Assembly: GCA_947579605.1 (NCBI GenBank)
Contig: OX388318.1
Location: forward strand, 23,608,098-23,672,097
Direction of reading: 5' to 3'
Length of the DNA stretch: 64,000 nt
Origin: Athripsodes cinereus
Lineage: Eukaryota > Arthropoda > Insecta > Trichoptera > Leptoceridae
Position numbers and translations under genes: made by a program. The notes under the pieces are model-generated. The model saw nothing but the letters and a program-made list of their open reading frames with translations, had not been told where the DNA came from and made no database searches. Below are positions 23,901-32,302 of this stretch, in pieces; position 1 is the first letter of the stretch; each line of letters starts with the position of its first letter.

Positions 23901-25305
23901 CCAGCAAGAAATAAATCTCTTTCTCGTAAGTTTCCGTGTGACTAGTGTTATGGAATTCTCAAGAAATAATTTTTGGAGAAATTTACCGAGACATTTCTCG
24001 AAGTAGAGAATTTTCGGAGAATTTTTTTTATTTTTAATTTAACAGTATACTTAATAATAATAAATACTTTATTCAATCAATCAATAACAATGTACAAATT
24101 TTGTGACAATTTATCACCATTATGGCTACAATTGATTATGGAAACAAAAAAATGTTAGGTACCTACATAGAAAAAAGTGCTAATAACTGAGAAAAATCTT
24201 GATGTTTGACACCCCACATGCCCATATTTAAGTTAAAAAAAATTGCAGGTACGTACGTACATGGAAAAAGTGTTAATAACCTCTGATTTGGGCCTTCATC
24301 AGCCCCAATTTTTTTTGGATCAATCAGGTTGGCTGTAAAATGTACTGGGCGAAAGGTCAAAATACCACTAAGAAAAATTATGGAGAGAAATTTCTCTTCC
24401 ATCAGAGGAGAAATTCTCGGAGAAATTTCTCGTTCTCGAGAAATTTCTTTCGAGAACTTTCTCCTCTCACATCACTACGTGTGACCCTCAAAAGATATGT
24501 ATTCGTAAAACATGGCATATAATAGATTTAACATCTTCGTTTCAGCGGTTTGGCACGTAACCCATTCTGAATTAATTGTTTTTTATACGCGTCACCTAAC
24601 AAAAGTCACAGATATTATGGATCGTGTTGCAAAGCTTAAGTGGCAATGGGCGGGTCATGTTGTGAGACGAAACGACGGTAGATGGACTCCTAGAATCCTC
24701 AAATGGCGACCATGGAGTAGCAAAAGAAGCATCGGCAGAGCACAAAAGAGATGGACTGACGACATTACTCCAATCGCGGGAAGGAAATGGATACAGATGG
24801 CACAGGACCGCAACGATTGGAAGAGTTTGGAAGAGGCCTATATCCAGCAGTGGAGAGATGGCTGACTAAGAAGAAGATACGCGTAAGGAGGGCCTCTTGC
24901 AATTAGTTTACTAACTACTTCACTTGATAAAGATTCCGTGATGATATTGACAGATATATTTTTTATATCGTATCTATCCTCGTTTATGCCGCATCCGATG
25001 TGGGATAAGCCGAGAGGAAAGAACGTCAATTTGACTTATCCTAAAATCACTGTTACGCACTTTTCGTATCCCTCAGACTTTTACTTCAAATCCTTCTCAG
25101 TGATCACATCGCTTACATTTATGCCACTTTCATTCCTTCAACCATTTACAAATCAATATAGCCTTAAGTTAAGTATGGTGATATCACAGATATGGTGATA
25201 CCACATGGTTAGGAACTTAATAAAAAAATAGGTGTGTACGAAATCTTCATGCTCACCTGATAACTCGTGGAATAACCACACGTAATTCTTATATAGGACA
25301 TCCAT
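11748..25305 (-). CDS. ELOVL-type very-long-chain fatty acid elongase, three alternative last exons
   Basis: Elongase of the ELO family: an ER membrane 3-ketoacyl-CoA synthase condensing acyl-CoA with malonyl-CoA. Coding exons on the minus strand are 25305-25257, 20664-20474, 18902-18656 and 18208-18066, then one of 16836-16600 (A), 14778-14542 (B) or 11987-11748 (C). Phases match at every junction. The four shared exons give 210 residues and the full isoforms 288, 288 and 289, normal for the family. Visible motifs are DPRLEGWP near the N terminus, KVVDMIET (family KxxExxDT with acidic residues exchanged), the HIYHH histidine box, MYSYY, and TLLQM-x-QF rebuilt across the last junction in all three isoforms. 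The substrate chain length cannot be told. The ATG exon has its own acceptor, so a non-coding first exon lies further upstream. Confidence 0.93.
12371..12855. mobile_element. Non-autonomous hAT element (MITE), 485 bp
   Basis: The ends are CAGGGATGTTGCG and the inverse ...GCAACATCCCTG, flanked by perfect 8-bp duplications GTCCCAAT at 12363-12370 and 12856-12863, which is diagnostic for hAT. The interior is built from degenerate GCATCC hexamers near both ends. ORFs crossing it are by-products of the repeat. It lies in the intron between terminal exons B and C. Confidence 0.92.
12864..14437. other. ELOVL intron between terminal exons B and C
   Basis: AT-rich with no ORF, exon or repeat boundary that can be supported. 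Upstream shared exons are not repeated here, so copy C cannot be an independent gene with local exons. Confidence 0.5.
14438..14443 (-). terminator. Polyadenylation signal of terminal exon B
   Basis: AATAAA on the minus strand, exactly 99 nt from the copy B stop, the same spacing as in copy C. Confidence 0.65.
14542..14778 (-). CDS. ELOVL terminal exon, copy B
   Basis: 237 nt, 78 residues, beginning IQFTILSIHSSQGLFPSCPV after the acceptor CAATCTTCCACAG. It contains LLIIYYLFYDFFKNTY and ends KSKKKVT, whose last four residues fit the KKXX ER-retrieval motif. The frame is intact and the length equals copy A. Intron sequence upstream is shared with copy C, so B and C come from a later duplication. 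Confidence 0.9.
   Translation of the reverse strand: MQFTILSIHSSQGLFPSCPVPRILVMAYLPTLLIIYYLFYDFFKNTYIKKDSNNEVTAPNPKSEVFANGSTKSKKKVT
14779..16189. other. ELOVL intron between terminal exons A and B
   Basis: About 180 bases next to exon B (14779-14960) resemble the sequence next to exon C (11988-12190): both have GTGGAAGATTGAGAAGGGTT, an A run, and AAACTGCATCGTG-like text. A hairpin lies at 15983-16013. No coding exon is seen. Confidence 0.5.
15983..16035. repeat. Perfect 14-bp hairpin followed by (TATG)n
   Basis: Arms ATATGACACAAAGA and TCTTTGTGTCATAT enclose a 3-nt loop (15997-15999). A TATG tetranucleotide run of about six units follows directly. Confidence 0.8.
16200..16400 (-). pseudogene. 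C-terminal LINE remnant in ELOVL intron
   Basis: The minus-strand translation contains CDFGAAQTVPQLLEYPLYP, resembling the CxFG...Q(T)xxHLLECP tail of insect non-LTR ORF2 proteins, and stops soon after. It is short, broken and GC-richer than its surroundings. Confidence 0.5.
16523..16528 (-). terminator. Polyadenylation signal of terminal exon A
   Basis: AATAAA on the minus strand (TTTATT on plus), 72 nt after the copy A stop codon. Confidence 0.6.
16600..16836 (-). CDS. ELOVL terminal exon, copy A
   Basis: 237 nt, 78 residues and a stop, beginning AQFTFLFIHSLQTLFPSCPA after the acceptor TTCTTTACAG. It carries the last membrane segment (VILIYYLFYDFFKKTY) and ends NKTKMHNY. It is the copy nearest the shared exons and the most diverged of the three. 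No KKXX dilysine ends this isoform. It has its own AATAAA 72 nt downstream. Confidence 0.9.
   Translation of the reverse strand, partial: AQFTFLFIHSLQTLFPSCPAPQFLVWIYIPNVILIYYLFYDFFKKTYSNNNSPVESPTPKKAVFANGNSKNKTKMHNY
16837..18065. other. ELOVL intron before terminal exon A
   Basis: AT-rich intron. A short inverted motif around 17205-17330 (AAATACGC TATCGC / GCGTATTTTATAA) may be a worn MITE. No exon is seen. Confidence 0.4.
18066..18208 (-). CDS. ELOVL coding exon 4
   Basis: 143 nt; the junction restores GGMSSMTMLINNPIHVIMYS. It includes the conserved MYSYY motif and ends TLLQM in phase 0, ready to be joined to any of the three terminal exons. The acceptor is TTTTCTAG, the donor GTAATA. Confidence 0.92.
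18656..18902 (-). CDS. ELOVL coding exon 3 with the histidine box
   Basis: 247 nt encoding ILTSGWLTTLTLGCHIP through to FAVMWLGVKYVG. It holds KVVDMIETSFFILRKKDRQ and the metal-binding HIYHH box. The acceptor is TTTTTTTCAG. The donor reads GTCAGA, a weak match to the consensus, but the phase (one base over) is matched exactly by exon 4. Confidence 0.92.
18903..20473. other. ELOVL intron 2 with repeat debris
   Basis: About 20080-20140 holds a degenerate family X piece (CATCTCACAAGTGAGGTAGCCAGCAG). About 19140-19270 is a purine-rich stretch resembling a LINE tail but too short to classify. Nothing else is recognised. Confidence 0.4.
20474..20664 (-). CDS. ELOVL coding exon 2
   Basis: 191 nt. 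It starts by completing DPRLEGWPIMGSP, the family N-terminal signature, and carries the first two membrane segments (VVMIVVIYLSTIKIILP and YQIISNSILFYG). The acceptor is TTTTTTTCAG at 20665 and upward; the donor is GTAAGT. Ends in phase 0 after 80 codons. Confidence 0.93.
20941..21345 (+). pseudogene. LINE ORF2 C-terminal tail (RGRPRTTW family)
   Basis: An open stretch to TAA-like end encodes RRMVGKTLRDRVKNEDIRRM, then [30 protein letters not shown] and SVLSAYPTWDTA then stop. This is the post-RT tail of an insect non-LTR element. It is the most complete copy in the window and serves as reference for the copies at 2608, 36240, 36814, 38843, 51840, 60775 and 60905. All are 5' truncated, and this one lies in ELOVL intron 1. 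Confidence 0.85.
21346..21756. other. ELOVL intron 1, no feature recognised
   Basis: AT-rich, with TTATTATTA-like simple runs. No gene or element boundary is seen. Confidence 0.4.
21757..22065. mobile_element. Truncated copy of the hAT MITE at 23.9 kb
   Basis: It is closely similar to 24157-24479: GGTACCTACA(C/T)AGAAAAAAG, CACCCCACATGCCCATATTT, and the GAGAAATTTCTC palindromes before CATCACTA. The left end is not identifiable, so this copy appears truncated. The right end CATCACTA matches the intact copy. Confidence 0.75.
22627..23232. repeat. Fold-back element with internal perfect hairpin
   Basis: The outer arms AAAGATTATATTTAAAATTG (22627) and its near-complement ending TAATCTTTTATATT (23232) are inverted. 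Inside, 23092-23205 holds two arms of about 40 bp that begin with a 20-base match (AAACACTGTTTAATTCCATT) and enclose a loop of about 35 nt. No target duplication was established. Confidence 0.6.
23233..23942. other. ELOVL intron 1, non-coding
   Basis: A plus-strand ORF at 23347-23571 has no recognisable domain and no splice support. No other feature is seen. Confidence 0.35.
23943..24477. mobile_element. Non-autonomous hAT element, 535 bp
   Basis: The ends are TAGTGTTATGGAATTCTC and the inverse ...CTCACATCACTA. Perfect 8-bp duplications CGTGTGAC lie at 23935-23942 and 24478-24485. The interior carries several GAGAAATTTCTC-type palindromes and a LINE-like AATAAATACTTTATT piece. It encodes no transposase. 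It sits in ELOVL intron 1. Confidence 0.88.
24590..24870 (+). pseudogene. RTE-like LINE ORF2 C-terminal tail
   Basis: It encodes KLKWQWAGHVVRRNDGRWTP, then RSIGRAQKRWTDDI and RNDWKSLEEAYIQQW before a stop. This tail (WAGHVAR..D.RW...L.W.P.....GRP..RW.DD) is characteristic of RTE/BovB-type elements of insects. Only the tail remains, preceded by unrelated sequence. Confidence 0.8.
25257..25305 (-). CDS. ELOVL coding exon 1
   Basis: It encodes MDVLYKNYVWLFHELS plus one base. The ATG (25305-25303) is preceded by 11 nt and a strong acceptor (about ten T then CAG at 25317-25319), so the 5' UTR is spliced. The donor is GTGAGC at 25256-25251. The missing base is supplied by exon 2 to give the Asp of DPRLEGWP. 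Confidence 0.9.
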
Positions 25306-25371
25306 CGTCTGTGATTCTGAAAAAAAAAACAGTTTTACTTAATTTCTAATTATTTTTTAACTCTCATGAGT

Positions 25372-25505
25372 TCGTCGGTAGCCTGGAGTCTCGGCTTCAT
25401 GCACTAGAAGTTCGCGGTTCGATCCCAGGTGCCAACAAATTCCCCTTTCACGACATAAGCTTTTAACTTTGTGTCTGTAATTGATATGTAAGGATAGTAT
25501 GGTTT
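25372..25505 (+). mobile_element. tRNA-derived SINE
   Basis: The B-box-like GGTTCGATCCCAGG follows a GTCGGTAGCCTGGAG A-box-like start about 50 nt upstream, then CCCTTTCACGACATAAGCTT. It shares its 3' body with minus copies at 9396-9510 and 52375-52445. It lies just upstream of the ELOVL ATG exon. Confidence 0.65.
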
Positions 25506-25835
25506 CATTTAAACAAGTTCTAGTTTTGGGTCATTCCGTGTCAAATTAACACATAGTATTCAGACTAGATATCTCAGATTTTCATGATTTTTTTATGCAG
25601 CAATATATCATAGACTTATATATCATAGAAAAAATACCAAATTTCAGTTATGTAGCACAATTATTATTCAAGTTATTTATTTTTAAAGATTTAAATATTT
25701 ATGAAAAAAAACATGTTTTGGCATTTTCAGATGCCTAGGAGTGGTCTTATTTTAAAGCTGCTGAATATAGCTTTAATATGATATGCTACAAGATAGGGGT
25801 TACAATTTTAAAAAATAATTAATATCTCCCAAAAA

Positions 25836-25985
25836 CTACTACTACTGTACCATCACGGCATATCCCACAAGTGGGGTAGCCAGCAGACCAGCTGCATGTA
25901 AGAAACATGCAAGCTGTTGTCTCCGTGCCAATATAAAATCAAGACATTCAGGATGGGTGGCAAGCCTCATCGCTGAATTTAAGAT
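25836..25985 (+). repeat. Dispersed repeat family X, 5' half
   Basis: It starts at ACTGTACCATCACGGCATA, continues CACAAGTGGGGTAGCCAGCA and GACATTCAGGATGGGTGGC, and ends CATCGCTGAATTTAAGATG. It nearly matches 40501-40650. Other copies are listed separately; the class (SINE or LINE 3' end) cannot be decided from these copies. Confidence 0.75.
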
Positions 25986-26194
25986 GAACTGCCAAAAACT
26001 GGCAATTTGACAAATTCCAAAAAATTATCAAATGTAGTTTGTAATGTCCTAATACCTACTTAGCTTTTTCTTGAGTTATATATAAGTATGACTGGTTTTA
26101 GGCTAGTGCAGTTGCCCTTTACCCGAAGAACTATCACTAATTATCGTAAAATCCGTTTCGAATACGAAAGTCGGTTTCAAGTGTGTTGAAACGG

Positions 26195-26285
26195 TTTCTA
26201 TAGTCTGTACGCGATTAACTTCGCGCTCTCTACATTGATTTTGTGTGTTGAGAGCGCGAAGTTAGTCGCGTACAAGCTATAACAC
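26195..26285. repeat. Long hairpin (arms about 36 bp)
   Basis: The left arm GTACGCGATTAACTTCGCGC and right arm GCGCGAAGTTAGTCGCGTAC are inverted, with TCTC/GAGA extending the core and a loop of about 21 nt. It is GC-rich against an AT-rich background. It may be a small MITE; no target duplication is visible. Confidence 0.75.
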
Positions 26286-26416
26286 TATAATTTTATGTAC
26301 TTTACGCAATCTTGCATTGCATGTTGACTTTAAAAAACAAATTGGGTAATTACGTATGAAAAATACTTACTTCTTTAACAATCTCACTATACGTTTTCTA
26401 TAACTTTTGTTGGTGT

Positions 26417-26655
26417 TTATTCAGAATAATTTTCCGTCTTCTTCTCCTTGGAAACCAAATGGGAGACTGCGTGCGGCAAAAAAACAAACACCATGAACAA
26501 GAAAATCACCGTTGGCCAAGAATAGTCCACTTCAGAGTTAGCAGTCGGAGTTATCGTTGGTAAAAATAACATGAAAACTGATTTGGAACTGAGCAGATTA
26601 AATAAAGACAACACTTGCGAGCAAGGGGTCGCCAAAATTAAGAATCTTGGGTTCT
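26417..26655 (-). CDS. Unrecognised small membrane-protein-like ORF or terminal exon
   Basis: I do not recognise this gene. On the minus strand, an acceptor-like ACATTCAG precedes NPRFLILATPCSQVLSLFNL; two hydrophobic stretches follow, the second WPTVIFLFMVFVFLPHAV, then a basic tail KEKKTENYSE and a stop. TGAATAAA overlaps the stop codon, so a polyadenylation signal is present. The WP...F....P pattern faintly recalls LEPROT/VPS55 proteins, but this is too weak to name. The track start codon is TTG; no ATG is near. Chance ORF is a real alternative. Confidence 0.25.
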
Positions 26656-26689
26656 GAATGTTTGTCAAAGTTTTCGAATCGGGGGGCTA

Positions 26690-27429
26690 TTAATTAAATT
26701 AATCGGTGCACTGTTTTTAACTTTACTTTTTAAATTAAATTAACGAATTTAATTGTCTTGTCACTGTTGTATTTTTTTCCCCGATTCACTTTGACGAACT
26801 GTCCGTCCCGGTGGTCAATGATGAATTAGATATACCGCACTGTAACCATTCCAGGTAAATTATTTGCATCACCTGCGTAGCTAGTGTCGTCAATAAAATG
26901 TCAACTTTTGAATCTAATTATATACTTTTTAACTCTATAGTAAATACATTAAAACATTGTTACTGAATTGTTAATTAGCTTTGTACTGAATCCGATATGT
27001 ATATTTTTTTAAATTAAACATCAAAACTTCTGTTATGTCATGTCGTTTTAGTTACCAAGTGAAGTTTAGCCTGTCGTTGGCTGTCTTTTTTGGGCTTCTG
27101 TTTCATTATTCTACGTTGACAATTTTACAAAAACCATTATTTTAAGATGGCCCATTAAATAAAAACAATAAGAAGCTTACAGAAAAATATATGGAATGAG
27201 GCTGTGACAAAAATTTTATTTTCTATTTACCAGCTTGTCGTTTTTCACCCTACCAATTTTAAAAATATATTTATGGTTTATTTAAATTGGAAGGTGCGTA
27301 TAAAGATGAAATATTTGCAGCTCAAAATTCTCGTCCATTTTCGACTTAGATTAATACAAAAAGCATTCCATAATATTTCAATTATTTTCTCATACGACAA
27401 ACTCTTCTTGTGTCAACAACTGTAATTGT
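26690..27429. other. Intergenic sequence between ELOVL and ORP9-like exons
   Basis: AT-rich, no domain recognised. A plus-strand ORF at 27204-27425 runs up to a LINE tail and is probably chance. Confidence 0.4.
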
Positions 27430-27690
27430 GTAAGTGTTCAAATATCATATTTTGGTCATGTGATGAGAGGCAACAAGTACACCGTACTCCAGCTCGTCAT
27501 GAAGGGGAAGATCGAGGGCCACAGAGGGATCGGCAGAAGAGAGCTCTCCTGGCTTCGAAGCATTCGAAAGTGGACCTGTATCAGAACCGTGGGGGAGCTG
27601 TTTCGCGCCGCCCAGATCAGGGAAGCTTTCTCCCAGATAGTCTTCAACGTCGGGGGAACCCGGCAGAACACGTGAAAAAGAAGAAGAACA
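27430..27690 (+). pseudogene. LINE ORF2 C-terminal tail (KIEGHRGIGRR family)
   Basis: It encodes YFGHVMRGNKYTVLQLVMKG, then KIEGHRGIGRRELSWLRSIR and RTVGELFRAAQIREAFSQIV before a stop and an AAAGAAGAAG tail. This is the classic post-RT tail of another insect non-LTR family, distinct from the two other tails in the window. 5' truncated. Confidence 0.85.
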
Positions 27691-27832
27691 AATAGTGGAG
27701 TTTCGTAATCGGATAAATTACGAACTATAGATTAAACAATCACGAGACACATGTTTCGACTTTCTATGTCATTACCATACTTGTTTTTATTTATCAATAC
27801 TTAGGTATATAATATGTTCTTTAAAAAAATTA

Positions 27833-27898
27833 TAAGTAAAAACACTTTGGAGTTTTCAATTTGAACACAAATTTAAAACTCCAAAGTGTTTTTACTTA
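27833..27898. repeat. Perfect 24-bp hairpin
   Basis: The arms TAAGTAAAAACACTTTGGAG+TTTT and their exact complement enclose a loop of about 18 nt. The perfect arms and short loop resemble a MITE end pair or a precursor-like RNA hairpin; no transcription evidence is available. Confidence 0.85.
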
Positions 27899-28497
27899 CA
27901 TTTTTTTAAATTCAATAATGGAGTTTTACTCATTTAGTGAAAATGTAATTAGATAATAATATGTTCTATCCGAAATACATTTTTTATGACGATAGTTGAT
28001 TTGTTAAATTGTCATTGGTGAAAATGACGAGTTTACATATATTTTCTATACATTTTGAATCCGAATGAAATCGTGTAATGAAGTTTACAGAATCGGGGAG
28101 TGCTTGTATGAATATTGTTAATAAGTTCAGTAACACGGATTTTGGAACAAGTGTCGAGGTCACTAGGGGTAGAAAGTTTTAACACACTTACTCATTTTTA
28201 ATGTCTTTGTTTATTTTTACTTCCGCGTCTGAATAAATACTTAAAACTCGTCGATTTCCCCAGACTTGTTCCTATTTGTTTGTGATCCTAACCTTAAAAT
28301 ACCCTATGTACAGAACGTACGTTTTGAATTTTTAGAAGTGCCGTTGTGCACTTTGAATTTCATTTCTTCTAAGCATGCAATATAACAAGAAATTTAGGGG
28401 AAAAAACAGGCTCTCACACATTTGCTTGAGACGTATATTCAAGATTTTCGGGAACATTGTTAGACAATAGAAATAGTGTTGTTTCCCGTGAAATTCC

Positions 28498-28690
28498 CGT
28501 CAAATAATAGGTATCCCACTCTTTTCTGTTAATTTTCGAGTATCCTGTAAAAAGCGGGTGTTCGTAAAATTTCACTTTCAAGACATTTAAAATCTTCAGC
28601 TTAGCGGTGAGGGATGCCACCCATCTTGAATTTCTTAACATTTATTCGTGTAATGGCACGGGGAGGAGGACATACACGCTTATAACGTGC
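28498..28690 (-). repeat. Dispersed repeat family X, minus copy
   Basis: It contains CCCACTCTTTTCTGTTAATTTTCGAGT, written here in parts as CCCACTCTTTTCTG and TTCGAGTATCCTGTAAAAAG, followed by GCCACCCATCTTGAATTTC. These are the reverse complements of the two halves of family X as seen at 40501-40755. Confidence 0.65.
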
Positions 28691-28984
28691 AATCAGTTTG
28701 TGGAAAGTGGCGTGATTGTATGAATGAATGAAAGAACGATCGAGAGAAATACATCAACCTGGTAACGTGGACACAGCAAGGAGAATAGGGCGATTTCCTG
28801 CGAGGTAGTCGAACCAAATTAGGTCTGCTACTGACAACTTACAGTGGTGGAAGCAATGTGTCTGGGAGGACTGAAGAGCTATTATAATCAATCGTGTAGC
28901 AAAAAGAACGGCAGATCATGTCACCCTCAGAGCTAAAGACAGTGACTTTGAAAAAGAGACAAACATCGTTCTATTCTATTAAAC

Positions 28985-29145
28985 TTATGATTCATGGGTT
29001 AGTTGGAAGATATTGCGCTTCAGCAATAAACTCGCCCATTGCACAAAATTATTAATTCTATTGTTGTGATACCATGTTTTTTGTTCTTCTTTACATATTG
29101 ATTTTGTGCAATAAAGTTTATTATTATTATTATTATTATTATTCT
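28985..29145 (+). mobile_element. LINE 3' end with (TTA)n tail
   Basis: GGTTAGTTGGAAGATATTGC and AATAAACTCGCCCATTGC lead to GTGCAATAAAGTT and about ten TTA units (29111-29140). It is a well-known insect LINE 3' UTR layout; only this end is present. Confidence 0.75.
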
Positions 29146-29959
29146 TATTCCTTAAATCATATTTCATGACATATCAAAAAGTTCACCTTTGATAGATTTG
29201 TTCTAAGCAATGCTGTATTCGTGTATTATTTTATTATCTTGTTCGATACTTAAACTCCTGATCGAATCGTCTTTCCAAAGATCTCTCAATTTACGGTTTC
29301 TCTTTAGTTTTATTCCCCATTTTATTGCACGGTCGCAAATTGGTAAGTAGGTACTTACGACAGGTTGCTGTTAATATTAAGGGTCTTATGTCTTACCCAA
29401 CGTTCACCCAATTGGGGTTGTTAAGAAGTTTAATATGGCTTTTAAATATTCATGGTTCACGAATTTTTGGTATTCGATTACTGAGTGTCTGTGGCTTGCT
29501 TTTATCCGTTCTCTCATATCATTTGATTTTCTTCTCTTATTAAAATGTGTCACTTTGCTAACGATTTACCTTTTTTTTATTATCCTGAGATTAATTCGAA
29601 AGATCTGGTGTTTGTTTTTTATATACCTAATTATTTTGGCTTAGTGATAGATTTTTTTGGAATATTCGAACCATTTTTCGTAATAATTTTTAGATACCAT
29701 CTCCAGTATTCGAAATTTTGATTATGTGCGAAAGGAAAAAAGTCGACTCATCGCCAAATCAAGTTTAATGTATTGATAAAATAATGTTGGTTATATGCGT
29801 CGTGGAAAATAATTAATAGGTACATGAATGAAAATGAAAAGTATTATACCCACGAGCGGATTTCGTTTTTGCTCTACTTTGAAGGAATCTTTTTTATTCA
29901 TTCCTTTTTATACACATACAATTTATATACCATATAATATACCTGCATTTCCTACATCT
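29146..29959. other. Intergenic AT-rich sequence
   Basis: No gene is supported. Overlapping plus-strand ORFs near 29325-29644 are hydrophobic because of T-richness and have no recognisable domain. Confidence 0.4.
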
Positions 29960-29991
29960 TGGAAAAGATCGCGCCTTGGAGATAAATTCGC

Positions 29992-30022
<31 letters not shown>

Positions 30023-30110
30023 ATTGTATTGTATTGATAATATCTAATTCGAATTCATTTTTATATAAAATTCTGTGTATTGTATCATTAATGTACAGTA
30101 AAGAATGAAT
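29960..30110 (+). mobile_element. LINE 3' end fragment with T run
   Basis: GGAAAAGATCGCGCC and GATAAATTCGCCCTC, then a T run of about 25 nt (29998-30021), TTGTATTGTATTG, and a final ACAGTAAAGAATGAATAAATA. Same 3' UTR class as 28985 and 2455. Confidence 0.6.
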
Positions 30111-31404
30111 AAATAGGTAAAAAATATATAGTTCATCGTCTTTGTGACATAAAAATAATTATTCGCCAAATTTTGTTTAAACCCTGTTTACAAATTTGTG
30201 GATACAGATTATTTTTTCACGTATAATTTTTTTCTTCATTACGGTTATAATAATAAATTTTGAAACATCATTTGTACGTACTGTTAATTTGCATTCAATA
30301 CGTTGATCTTTGCTCCTGACAGTGATGCTATAAAACACGTTCATCACAGTGAAGGAATTATATCAACGGAACTGTAATTGCTAAGATTGTTGGTTTGTAA
30401 GGTTGATTGGTAAGATTTTGAAAATTACCTGTAAGTCTGAATTTACAGGTTTAGAATTCGACGAACTTGGTCCCTTTTTTATTATTAGTTCCAACATTAA
30501 TTTGACACTTTAGAAAAAGGAAATATAATCAATGAGCTATATTGAACATTAACTTAATTTTTGTTTTACGGGATCCAGAGTTTGAACACACAACGTGGAG
30601 ATGATAAAAATGTTAATCGGAAATCTCGATTAGGTAGCAAATTGAGATGTCTGAAAGTTTTTCAGTGTTTCTAGTTTGTTCAGTTTTTATTAACTAGTAT
30701 TGGTCCCCGCATTATATTGATATCATGATTTCTTTTTTCTTTTATTTTAACAGATACAACAGCTTTAACAATGAACAATACAATAATAAACGCCAACACC
30801 GTAATCAAGGCAATCTCAACAGGGAAAAACATGATTGCTATCTAGTAGGAAAAAAACAGTACTACAATTAAATCAGAAGATAATTATTGTAGATACCATA
30901 TCTCTACAGAGCTGCCGTGCTTGTGCCGGAATCCGTCTGGTGAATGGTCAACTTTTTCACATTATCAATATCAATCGTCCTTTAGCTTGTCACGGAAACA
31001 CTGGAGGACAATCCGGAGCGTAGCAAATTCGTGCAAAAAATGCTTTCATTTACAATACTACTGTTTTCGGGTATATTTGCCATGAGAACGGTGTAATCTG
31101 AATCGTTATGAAACAAAATAGCTATAAAACTGCCCTTTCATTGGCAGAGTACCATTGAAAACTAGCATTGAAGGAGATGCACTGTCCAACCAGATACGGT
31201 AGAAGTCTGGGGACTTCCATATATCCGAAATTCTATACTCAACAAACCTTGTTCACACCGAAGGTGCCATAGTGGGCAGCCTGAAGGGCTGGCTGGCTAA
31301 AATACCCCCGTGTATTAAATCTTTTGACTACAATCCTTCGATATCCCTCTAGTGGAGAGAAGCAACCATAGTAGTAAACATATAAGTATTTTCTTAACCT
31401 AGGA
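30111..31404. other. Intergenic sequence
   Basis: No exon of the ORP9-like gene could be recognised here; the missing first half of the PH domain was looked for (a WFVL-type codon string) and not found. A plus-strand ORF at 30835-31023 has no family signature. Confidence 0.4.
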
Positions 31405-31525
31405 TTCAATAGTTCGGGTTGGCTGGAAGAAATCGCATATGCGATAAGCCCGCCTTTTGGTAGTTTATTGGAACAAAAAACATGTACACATTATATATTG
31501 ATACCAATAAAGCTTTATTTATTTA
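31405..31525 (+). mobile_element. LINE 3' end fragment with (TTTA)n tail
   Basis: GGGTTGGCTGGAAGAAATCG and GCGATAAGCCCGCCTTTTGG are the typical 3' UTR start of lepidopteran-type LINEs; ACCAATAAAGC and a TTTA run end it. Confidence 0.75.
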
Positions 31526-32173
31526 TTTATTATTTATTCAATAAAAAAGTACGTATAATATTTACAAAATTACATAATTATATTTTGGAGCAAAAGCCAA
31601 GTTGTGGTGTGCAAAAAGTTGCGATTAATCTAGTTTTAACTGTAGAACATCAATTGATTGTTTATTGTCCAGCAATATTCTGAATTGTCATCGATTATTT
31701 ATTTTTTTCATATGCGAAGGATTTCACCTAACACAATGTAAATTCGCGCAATAGTAATAATAATAATTGGACATTGTACGTGTCTCAGAACATCCACGTT
31801 GCTCATGTCAAACATATTTATTGCGTTGCAGATATTTTGACATGGAAACCAAAATCAAAATGCTTTGTAAGTTTTTTTTTTGTTTAATTTGAATTTACTT
31901 AATACAACTTTTACTAGGATTTTTTAATGTTAATGAGCCGGTCTTCTAGGTTCAATTGTTTATTAGGTGTGGCCGTGAGCCGGCTGGCTACCCCACTGAT
32001 GACAGAATGTGATAATTGAAATCTTATCATGCGAAATTGCGAATTCGACCTACTTTCTTTCTCATGCTTCACATCAATTTCTCTTATTCGTCCATCTTTG
32101 AAAATTTTATTCACTAGGTTAAAGCATGTAAAATTATGATTTTCTAATAGTTTTTTTTTACTGTTTGTTTCAG
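31526..32173. other. Sequence upstream of the first visible ORP9-like exon
   Basis: AT-rich, probably intron. The acceptor of the next exon is TTTGTTTCAG at 32164-32173. No element is recognised apart from a family X trace near 31975 (GGCTGGCTACCCCAC, minus). Confidence 0.45.
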
Positions 32174-32302
32174 TCGAAGGAAAAGATGATGCGTGGAGTC
32201 CGCCGAGGGTGCGTAAGACTGCGGGCAGCTGTTATAGGAATAGATGATGAGGATGACTCCACCTTCACCATTACTGTCGACCACAAAACCTTCCATTTCC
32301 AA
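32174..32302 (+). CDS. ORP9-like exon: middle of PH domain
   Basis: 129 nt, phase 0 at both ends, 43 residues: [20 protein letters not shown] then [20 protein letters not shown] and HFQ. These are the beta strands of the PH domain. Acceptor TTTCAG, donor GTAAGT. It is the first recognisable exon. Confidence 0.92.
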
